Shown in pieces: positions 51,338 to 60,180 of a stretch of DNA of 64,000 nt. Made by a program: the position numbers and the translations under genes. The stretch covers positions 142,710,096 through 142,774,095 of the forward strand of contig CM065802.1 in the NCBI GenBank assembly GCA_033398695.1. The letters are read 5' to 3'. Each line of letters opens with the position of its first letter. Positions within the stretch are counted from its first letter, which is position 1. The notes below the pieces were generated by a model. The model was not told where the DNA came from. It did not search any database and saw nothing but the letters and a program-made list of their open reading frames with translations. The DNA comes from Orobanche coerulescens. Lineage: Eukaryota; Streptophyta; Magnoliopsida; Lamiales; Orobanchaceae.

Positions 51338-53740
51338 ATGGATAGAATAAAGAAAGCATTGGGGAAGAAGTCGACAAAATCGACCACTCCCGATTCGGGG
51401 GGAGTTCGGCAGCCTCTAGTAAGGCGGATCCCGGTACACTATACATATCTCAGAGCTGCGTTCGTGCGCGCCAGATACTAGAAGCTACCGGCATGAACGC
51501 TGGCGATTTTTTTAGGGCGACAGATAAGCCCGCTGCACTAGCGCGGCGTTTATCCTTTCAGACACCACGGCCGACCCCCTCGCAGCCGGAGACTCGTATG
51601 CCTCCCATCCACCGACCCACGTCTAGTCCTCACACATCAGGAGATGTACGGAGTTCCTCGTCCGTGGTGCCCCATGGTCCGCCGCCGACTCTATTCATGC
51701 CTCCGATGGTTCCGACTATTCCATAGGTCGATGAGACGGGAGCCCGAGTTCCCGTTCGATTGATTAGCCCTGGCGAGGCGTACGTCTACGAGTCTTTGCC
51801 AGACAACATGTTTTGGCGGAGTTTTCGGGTTTCGAAGACGAAACTGTACGAGGAGATAGAGAGGGAGAAGGAGAAGGGGAAAAATGTAGTCGAGGAGGAG
51901 AAGAAAAAGAAGAAGACTCGTGGCCCAGCAAAGGGTCTGGAGCTCGACTCGTACGTAAGTAAGCATGGCCGTTATGAGATTCCTCTAAAGAGACACGGCC
52001 GGCCGGTGATGTCTTCTGACGCTGCGGCGTCATATAGCCGTAATGTTGGCTTTGTCATTCGGGACAGAGTCCCCGTTTTGTGGCCCGATTGGGGGGACGT
52101 GCTGCAGTGCGTGAAGGATGCTTTGGACAATGCTATGTCGGTAAGTTAATAAATATTTAATAAGTGCTTTTCAATCAACATGTAGTTCTTGAAAATGCAA
52201 TATGTGATGTTTTTAAATTATTGCGTATTTATGATGTTCATAGGTGTGGTTTGTCATTCCCGACTCTCTACTACGTACTTGGTGTGACGAGGTGCAGTCT
52301 ACCAAGTAAGTCATTTTAATTTATTTTGTATCTACATTGTTAGCGTAATTTTTTTTCTTACGAATGATATATGTTGTGCAACGTGTGTTGTAGGTACAAA
52401 TCTTGAAAAAATGAGATGCACATGTTCTGGACAGCCTGGGATGATACTCGAGAGGCTACCCCGGAAGAATTCAAGTTCCGGGAGTACGAGTGGAAGTGGC
52501 TACGCGCCCATTTTCGCGACCCAGAGTTCATGGTATGACTAAAATACCCTCATTTCATTCTTCCTCTTTCAGTTTTTATTTTTTTGAATTCTAAATATAA
52601 ACTCCATTTTTTTAAATTAATGTTTCAGAATATAAAAAATACTTGAAGTTCCGATTTTTTTAAATTAGAAAAATCGAACTTGTATTTTTTAAAATTGGAA
52701 TATTATTAATATTAAAAAATTGTAATTTTTATTCAAAAGTGGAAATAAATTGTTTTAATAAAAATAAAAACTAGAATATTATTTTCCATAAAAAAAATAA
52801 AAATCTGAATATTGTATTTTATTTATTAAAAAAATGCTAGTATTTAATAAAAAATAATAATATTTCAATTTTTATTTTTTTTTAATTCTAAATATAAACT
52901 CGATTCTAAATAATATTTTTTGAAGGCGACTAGCTTGACCAACACGACCAATCGTGCTGGTCTGACTGACCATCACAGTCTGGGTTCCCGGTCGTTAGCC
53001 AGAGTTGCGCACGAGGCCATTTCTTTTGATTCGTTGGACGCATTTGCCTACGTGACTCAGAAAGCATTCCGAACCGTCCCGAGGAGCATGTAAGTCTTTT
53101 TTTATTTTATTTTGGTAATAAAATAAATGCCTTTGTATCATACTTTTAATGATATTCAAATATTTATTTTCATATTAACTTAGGAGCGTGTGTGGGAGGA
53201 GTCTCAGAGGATGCTTGCTGAGATTGCTCGGGAGCAGTATCCGGACTTAGTGGAGACCGACCTCGATTCTGCCATTGGACAGATCCATCAGGCCGATCCT
53301 TATGTTCGCGCTAGGGTGTGGGGTACCGTCTACCCTCCTAGAGGTAGTCGGTAGCGCACTAAGATGATGGGAGCCGAGGGTCACCATGTATTGAAAGATA
53401 CCCCGGCCTGGCCGCCTCGCGGACGGATGCACTGATCGCCTATCTCGAGGAGCGATTGAGGGCGGAGAGGGAGCTCCGAGCCGAGAATGAAAGGAGGACT
53501 CGATGCGGTTACATGAGAGCGAGCAGAGGACCGAGTCGCGGTTAGAGAGTTTCCAGAGACAAGAAGAGGCCATGATGGACTATATGATGACGCCGACTGC
53601 ACCATTACTCAGCTAGATCTGTGCACTGCTCCACCGCCTTCTCTCTTCAGACAGACCCATCTTCACAGCCTCGTGACGAGGATCTAGGGGATGGTGGTAA
53701 TCCTTCTAATACTATATTTCGACATTTAGATGATTTTGGC
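51338..53740 (+). pseudogene. CACTA second gene (En/Spm-associated, Transposase_24-like)
   Basis: ATG 51338 (MDRIKKALGKKSTKS) starts exon 1 (to 52140), with a frameshift near 51465 and TAG at 51724-51726. A charged Glu/Lys stretch (EEIEREKEKGKNVVEEEKKK) follows. Introns that fit GT-AG and frame are 52141-52243, 52306-52393, 52533-52925 and 53090-53183. The exons encode WPDWGDVLQCVKDALDNAMS, VWFVIPDSLLRTWCDEVQ, then (after TGA in SCKN-like context near 52404) HMFWTAWDDTREATPEEFKF, and GLTDHHSLGSRSLARVAHEA. The last exon has ERVWEESQRMLAEIAREQYP and TAG near 53352, then decays. The pattern is that of the plant Ptta/En/Spm transposase family, expected to bind the subterminal repeats. Confidence 0.8.
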
Positions 53741-54540
53741 AGTGGATTGTAGTTGTGTTGTTGTAGTACTCTTGTATATTTATATTTGTGTTACAATTGT
53801 GTAAGTGATTTTATTGACGCTACTAGTATGTTGATGAAATTAATGTTCTTGAATGTGTTGTGCGTTGTGATGCATATAATGTTGGGCATATTATTAATGG
53901 TATTAGTTGAATGTGTTACGCGTTGATTGTTGTTGATAATGAGAGCTGGTGTATAAAAATCGCAGGTGAAAAAAATACAGGTTTTGGGATCCCAAAATCT
54001 GAATTAAATTTTTTTTATATTAGGTTTGAGCCGACGACTTTATAAAGGTCGTCGGCTAAAGTAATTTATTTTTTTTTTAAAAAGGGTTTTAGCCGACGAC
54101 ATATAAGACGGTCGTCGGCTAAAGTAATTTATTTTTTTTTTTTAAAAAGGGTTTTAGCCGACGAAATATAAGACGGTCGTCGGCTAAAATAATTTAATTT
54201 TTTTTTAAAAAATGGTTTTAGCCGACGACATATAAGACGGTCGTCGGCTAAACTCTATTTTTTTTTTTAAAAAAACAGGTTTTAGCCGACCGACTCGATA
54301 AGGTCGTCGGCTAAATTTTTTTTTCCAACAGATTTAGCCGACGACCTTACTGTAGTGGTCGGCTAAACTTTGAACTTTAGCCGAAGACTACAAAAAAAGT
54401 CGTCGGCTAAACCTTGGCCGACGAATATCGGCCGACGGTTTTTTAGCCGATGGCTGGCATGATTAGCCGACGACTTTGGGGTTTAGCCGACCACTTTAAG
54501 TCGTCGGCTAAAGTGTGATTTTTGGTAGTGTAATAGAAAT
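53741..54540 (-). repeat. 3' region and right subterminal repeats of CACTA
   Basis: 53741-54008 is AT-rich and without a gene. It likely holds the 3' end of gene 2. From 54009 to 54520 at least ten TTTAGCCGACGAC words and complements occur as hairpin pairs. Several units of about 60 bp are near-identical tandem copies (AGCCGACGACATATAAGACG, 54090-54255). The end is TTTTTGGTAGTG at 54540. Confidence 0.93.
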
Positions 54541-54554
54541 AATTGATATACATA

Positions 54555-54637
<83 letters not shown>

Positions 54638-55520
54638 CTCTTAACTAGAACTCAATGACAACAGATGAAAACTTACTTGAATATGATGTATCAAAGTGTA
54701 AGAAATATATTTCAAAATATAACTTCAAACTTGTTCAAAGGTTACAAGTTTACAAAAATTGAAAGTAAAACACTAAGTAAAATACTAAGTGCTTATTGAT
54801 CAAGCACTTTTCAATTACAAACTAAATGAAAGAAAAACTTCAAACCAAAAATGAAATACAAACTAAAGTAGAGAGTTCTAAGGAAAATATCTTGCTAAAA
54901 AAAGGGGTGTTTCTTGGCAAGAAGAGGAGATTATTTTTTTTCATGGGTGAAAGTGTCCTTTTATAGGTGATTTTCAAGAATACAATTGATTATTTAATTC
55001 AAAATATCTATTCTAGTATCTTGATTAATTCTTTGTTCACACTTCACCCATCATGCATGTCTTTGATTTTTCATATTTTTGACCATAAAAATATCTTGTG
55101 GTTGAGTTCACAAGATGGTCAAAAGTGGACTATTTTTGCATGGCATCTGCCTAAAAACGGCGCTGGAAAACGGCCCATTTTGCGCCGTATTATATAGCCG
55201 TATTAGGATAACTCGGTCTTGTCCGGAACACGCGCAAGGACCCGGTGGAAAATGTGCGCCATGTGAAAAACGGCGCAAGACACGGCCGAGATATGTGTCG
55301 TGTTGTAAACGGTCGATAGAAACGGCCCTGTTTGCGCCGTGTGTTCCGCCGTATTTTGTCACATTTTTTTCTTGGAAATTTCTAATTTTTATTTCAGTTT
55401 GGTTTTTCGACCTTTTTGACATTTTATGCCAGTAACCTGCAAAATAAATATTATTAGCTCATGTTTTGATATTTATTCAAAATAATTAAATTCTATCAAA
55501 ATCAATATGATTATGCCAGA
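54541..55520 (-). repeat. LTR of element H, third piece, with microsatellite and promoter
   Basis: This starts with the TAA duplication of the CACTA element. A (TA)n tract followed by (GA)n occupies about 54555-54636. On the minus strand a TATA box CCTATAAAAGG is at 54957-54967. About 190-390 bases upstream of it (55150-55360) is a cluster of ACGGCGC/GCGCCGT words. That is the U3 design expected for a minus-strand LTR whose other end is at 17837. The outer LTR boundary is not certain; 55520 is approximate. Confidence 0.45.
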
Positions 55521-55661
55521 AAAAGGTGATATTTTGTATATGAATTTTAGATCAATTATGCACTAATCAAGTATCAATCTGAAATTTTTCGGTAGAAATA
55601 AAGCAGAGAAAATAGCAATCTAGTAGTATGTTTGGGGGATATGCATTGAAATCACTCTGGT

Positions 55662-55692
<31 letters not shown>

Positions 55693-57167
55693 GCATTACG
55701 GATTATAAGCATACATTAATTCTCTCTCCTATGTGGTATTCTCTTAATTTTGGATTCCTATTTATCTAAATATTTGATTCACATATTGATTTAAAATAGT
55801 ACTTAACCGATGAATAACTTAAATAAATAGAATTAAATATCTTGACCACATCGATTTAAAATAGAACTCCAACAATAAAGAACTTAAATAAATACTTATG
55901 ATTCAATGTGTATTTTTCAACCCCATAGTGATTTCACACACAAGCTTAAAAATTTTATTTTTATTGTGTTTAATTTGGTCAATTATTAAGTTGAACAAAT
56001 AAATAGTTTAATTTATTAGTGCAAATTTAATTTGCTCAATTATTAGAACAACTTATATTTGATTATTTAAATTTTATATACTTTAATAAATTTGGGTAAT
56101 TAGTGCATATAACTATATAGATTTGCGAGGAGAACATGTACTAAAATTATCTTATAATCGAGTTTGAGACGGGTATAAATACATAATACCTAAATAGGTT
56201 TTAGATGGTTGGATCCTAGCTGTATTATTTCGGGTATCACTATATGTGTTTGGGATGAAAACGCGTAGTAAATTCATCATTAAGTCGGATTTCGGATAGG
56301 TATAATTATTTAAATTATAAACTGGATCGAGTGGTTGAATCCTTGCCTCATCTTTTTGGTTTTTCGTTGTGCTCTGCCACGGTGAGAAACTCCAAGTGGC
56401 TGAACCTAAGAATATGTATCACTAGCGAGTTTTTTGCATTAATAAAATACTGTCACACATCTAGAGCAACTTTTTCTCATACATGGCATTTTTTATTTTG
56501 TAGATTCTTATTTATAAATCTTCTATTCCATCTTGATTTTTCATTACACTCTACTAATTGAATAACTAAATAAATATTTAAAAATAAATGTATTTACTAT
56601 CGATAATTATTTACATCACCATTTTAGTTTGGTCATCTATTGAGTTGACCAAATAAATTATTTTATTCTTATTAGAAATTTTAATTTGATTAAACCTCAA
56701 TGGTTCAAATATAGACGTATTTACCTTTTTAATATCGAATTTATATATGCATAAATATTATTCTAATATTTATTATTATTTTTTTAATAACCCGGTTTTC
56801 TTCACTTTCAAATATATATGTAAATTATTACTAGCAACACGATTTCAAAGTACCATGTTAACACTCTCTCTCCTACATGATTTTTTTTATTTTTATTTAT
56901 CTAAATCTTGAATCCCACATCAAAGTATATGTATATAAATTGTAATAATTTTTTAAGTTATATAATTCCAAACTTATACTAGAAATATAATTTTTAATCT
57001 TTTATCATTTATAATATTATTCTTAATCTTTACTTTACAATATTTGAGTTTTTATTGAGATGGACTAACCAATTACTATAGCAACTTATATTTAGTTATT
57101 TAAATTATATAGAATATATAATATAATTAGCGGGTATTATATAAAAATCTGGGATATAAATGGTTAA
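55521..57167. other. AT-rich region with diverged direct repeats
   Basis: No gene is visible. An (AT)n tract is at about 55664-55689. Similar segments recur near 55715, 56475 and 56865 (CTCTCCTAYRTG..., a run of T, TTATTTATCTAAAT), and ACTTATATTTRRTTATTTAAA recurs near 56050 and 57087. This suggests two or three old copies of one sequence. GTTAA at 57163-57167 should be the TSD of element D. Confidence 0.4.
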
Positions 57168-58169
57168 TGTAACACCCCGAGATATTCGGAATAATTACAG
57201 CGCCGTAAACCCTTTAAGTAAGGATTTACAAGGCTAATTTAAAAGAATGTAAATATAAGACATCAATACTGCGGAAATTCAAGTTTACAAAACCATTCAA
57301 CTGATTCAACGAGAAATTTATACAACCATATCGAAATGATATTAATTAGACACGCGTACTCGAGTACTGAAATCAAACCAAGAAAAACAAATCACCAACA
57401 ACAACAAACATCACTGAACCCCTTCGTCACGCCACGTGATCGCGGGTCGCTTTCCCGCTCTCGGCTACCTGAACATCAAAACAAATGTCCACCCCCGAAG
57501 GGGTTAGCAAAACGATGCTAGTACAAGTATCATATTAAACAATTCGAATATGCATCAACAATACATAACAAGATACACCACACGGACTTCCGCTACCGGA
57601 ATCCGACAATGCGAATCCACAAGATTCCATTAACACAGCAAGGGTATTCCAATGATCCAGCGCCCTCAGCATAGATCCCAAGATGATCCCGTCGGACCAA
57701 CACGAGGTGGAAATAACCCGTTCAATGATCCAGCGCCCTCAGCCTAGATCCCAAGATGATCCCGTCGGACCAACACGAGGTGGACATCCGATCCAGCGCC
57801 CTCAGCATAGATCGTACAACGTACATGCATACACATATGCCAAATCATTATGTTCATCAACATGAACATACAAATACTAGATAACGAATATCATGGCAAT
57901 TCAACAAAATAATTTCCATGTTCAACAACATGAATAAACCACAAACATGCTCAAAATACCAATTTTAACACATTACGATACTTGCCTCGAAGATGGCAAG
58001 AACGAAACACTTCAATGAACTCAACACACTCGAAGGCTGCCTCCTTCGATCAACGTAGCAAGCTCGAACCTTAACAAAAGAAATGATATACAAATCATCT
58101 CAAGTCGAACGATCGCCTAACAATTCGGTCTACGGCCCAAAAGCTCAAAATATGCAGTCTACCTGAACC

Positions 58170-58390
58170 ACTTAGCGTACGCTACGTACTCTACGTAGCG
58201 TGCGCTAAGCCTGCCTGTTAGCGTACGCTATCGTCTAAGCCTAGCGTACGCTAGCCATAGACTGACAGTTCTCTCTGATCAGCCGACTGACTCGGCTGAG
58301 ATCATAACGTACGTTACGTACTAAATGTAGCGTGCGTTAACTTATCCCCAATAGCGCACGTTAACTTACGTATATTAGCGTGCGCTAACC
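58170..58390 (-). repeat. Second dyad-word array of D, downstream of the TATA box
   Basis: At least nine words including TAGCGTACGCTA, TAGCGTGCGCTA, AACGTACGTT and TAGCGCACGTTA occur here. The set mixes the GCGC type of A, C and E with the ACGT type of B. Relative to the U3 array it lies some 700 bases into the transcribed part. Confidence 0.75.
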
Positions 58391-59064
58391 ATACATGGCA
58401 GATTACTACCGGTAGAAAACTGGATCTAACGGTGATGAACTCATGAATTCTATGGTGAAAAAAACAAGTCATCCCCGAGCATATCATGCTAATAAGGTTT
58501 GTGAAAGTTCTTTACGTACTAAATGACTATGAGATACAAAGATACGTATAATCATCACAACACCATAGTTCATCTTAGATCTTCAAGGGATATCCTGAGT
58601 TCAATCCGTTATAAGTCTCAAAACGTATGATCCTTCTATATAAACGCATAAGAACTTGAAAATCTCCATATACTGATCACAAATCGGTTTGAAAATGCTT
58701 ATGAGTCCATAAACTAAAAAGGTTCAAGGGTTCATACGATGAATAAGTGCCGAAACGTCGAAAATATCCTTCTAACACATGATGATCGATTTTGAACGAA
58801 ATAACTGACTATAAAAACATGATCAAACGTCCTTTAGAACACTACTAATATTGGTGAAGAATCACCTACCTCAAAGTAGTGAAGAACAAGGAGAAAATCG
58901 AAGCAATCCAGCGTCGAAGGCTCGAACACCAATCCTCAATGATCTACAATCTTCAATACAGCTAGGATGCTGATATGAAGTGTTTAGGATGTAGGAAGTT
59001 ATACTCTAAGTATAAGAATTCGGATGTGGGAAAAGAACGGACTGAAAATACGAAAAGGATGATG

Positions 59065-59375
59065 TCCTATTTATAGGAAATGGTTATTAGCGCGCGCTAG
59101 TCCCTGCTCATAGCGTGCGCTAACGGCTACTGACTTCACTGTACTCAGCACTTATCGCGCGCTATGCACATGCCTGTAGCGTGCACTAAGGCGTTGACTT
59201 GGCTTTTCCCGAAAGCCGTCCAGGTTCATCCCGACACAATCCGACCAAGATCCCCGGCCTGATCTCACCTACCACACGTCTCAATCATATTGACCACGCA
59301 TAGCATGCGCTAATGTTCCTTTGTAGCTTGCGCTATGGATCCATGTTAGCGTACGCTACACATAGCCGATAGCGT
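59065..59375 (-). promoter_or_regulatory. U3 dyad array and palindromic TATA of D
   Basis: On the minus strand the array (TAGCGCACGCTA, TAGCGTACGCTA and variants, near 59370, 59345, 59325, 59300, 59175, 59150, 59112 and 59088) precedes TCCTAT-AA-ATAGGA (59078-59065), a TATA box at the axis of a 6-bp-arm palindrome. Confidence 0.65.
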
Positions 59376-59533
59376 GCGCTACATGCGCAGAATTACAATT
59401 TTTAAATCAAAATCATGAAATCATATGCTCAACAACATCGGATTATGAAATACGGAGAATAATACTCAAACAAAAGTACAATAATTACAATATCACAAGT
59501 TCCAAAAACATATCAGAAATCTCGGGTATTACA

Positions 59534-59570
59534 TCCTTCCTCCCTCAAAAGAAGTTTCGTCCCGAAACTT
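59534..59570 (-). other. PPT and pre-PPT hairpin of D
   Basis: On the minus strand AAGTTTCG-GGA-CGAAACTT (59570-59552) is followed by the purine tract TTTTGAGGGAGGAAGGA, which abuts the LTR at 59533. Confidence 0.8.
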
Positions 59571-60180
59571 AAGATGAAAACAACTCCGGATATCTAGTCT
59601 TCATACAGTCCTCCGTTTCCCAAGTGGCCTCTTCAACTCCGTGTCGCGACCATTGTACTTTAACCAAGTGTATTGGTTTATTCCTCAATTGTTTGATCCG
59701 ACTCTCAAGTATCTTGATTGGTCTCTCCTCGAAGGTGCCGTCATTAGCTATCTCGATTTCGTCGTAATCAATAACATGACTGGAGTCCGGTACATATTTC
59801 CGCAATTGAGATACGTGAAACACATTGTGAATGTGACTCAGCGATGGCGGTAAGGCCAACCTGTATGCTAAATCTCCAACCCTCTCAAGGATCTCGAATG
59901 GTCCGATATATCTAGGACTAAGCTTGCCTCTCCTCCCAAAACGGAAAATCCCTCGTGTAGGAGACACCTTCAATAGTACATGGTCCCCAGCGTCGAACTC
60001 TAGAGGACGACGACGTACGTCTGCATAAGATTTCTGTCGACTCTGGGCAGTCAATAGTCTTTCTCGAATCAAAGTTATCTTCTCTTGAGTCTGAATTATC
60101 AATTCCGGTTCCATCCCGATCAGATCCGAAGAATCATCCCAACACAGGGGTGATCGGCATCTTCTCCCGTACAAAGCTTC
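59569..60180 (-). CDS. pol 3' end of D: integrase C-terminal region, open
   Basis: An uninterrupted frame of about 200 codons from the E insertion point to TAA at 59571-59569. It begins at [16 protein letters not shown] and shows QSRQKSYADVRRRPLEFD, VGDHVLL-type segment (AGDHVLLKVSPTRGIF), GPFEILERVGDLAYRL, FHVSQLRKYVPDSSH, and the chromodomain-like end ATWETEDCMKTRYPELF. It is the best-preserved integrase tail in the window. The N-terminal part is beyond the window, behind element E. Confidence 0.88.
   Translation of the reverse strand, partial: EALYGRRCRSPLCWDDSSDLIGMEPELIIQTQEKITLIRERLLTAQSRQKSYADVRRRPLEFDAGDHVLLKVSPTRGIFRFGRRGKLSPRYIGPFEILERVGDLAYRLALPPSLSHIHNVFHVSQLRKYVPDSSHVIDYDEIEIANDGTFEERPIKILESRIKQLRNKPIHLVKVQWSRHGVEEATWETEDCMKTRYPELFSS

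Larger units (their letters stand above)
27860..54540 (+). mobile_element. CACTA (En/Spm) DNA transposon with two nested retrotransposons
   Basis: The termini are CACTACCAAAAAA at 27860 and TTTTTGGTAGTG ending at 54540, perfect inverted ends. The 3-bp duplication TAA is at 27857-27859 and 54541-54543. Subterminal regions are filled with TTTAGCCGACGAC words in both orientations. Two genes on the plus strand are recognisable: a TNPD-type transposase (28892-50170) and an En/Spm-associated second gene (51338-53740). Without the retrotransposons C (8.5 kb) and G (9.3 kb) the element is about 8.9 kb, normal for autonomous CACTA. Both genes are damaged. Confidence 0.96.
57168..59533 (-). repeat. 3' LTR of element D
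   Basis: The LTR is 2,366 bp. The plus-strand start is TGTAACACCCC and the end CGGGTATTACA. It has a 73-bp tandem repeat at 57651-57813 (AATGATCCAGCGCCCTCAGC units, 2.3 copies) and twin hairpins at about 57490-57528. It carries two dyad-word arrays (59085-59375 and 58170-58390) and a TATA palindrome at 59065-59078. No gene. Confidence 0.92.
57168..60180 (-). mobile_element. Element D: minus-strand chromovirus, 3' LTR and pol end
   Basis: Read on the minus strand, the visible part is the integrase tail (60180 to 59569), PPT and 3' LTR (59533-57168). It is interrupted at 60180 by element E and continues beyond the window. The family is the same as A and B by the integrase tail. The LTR is closest in its start (TGTAATACCCGAGAT) to that of C. 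Confidence 0.9.

Noticed and set aside
54555..54636. TA/GA tract as a functional origin or matrix attachment site
   Set aside because: It is an ordinary compound microsatellite. Nothing else supports a specific function.
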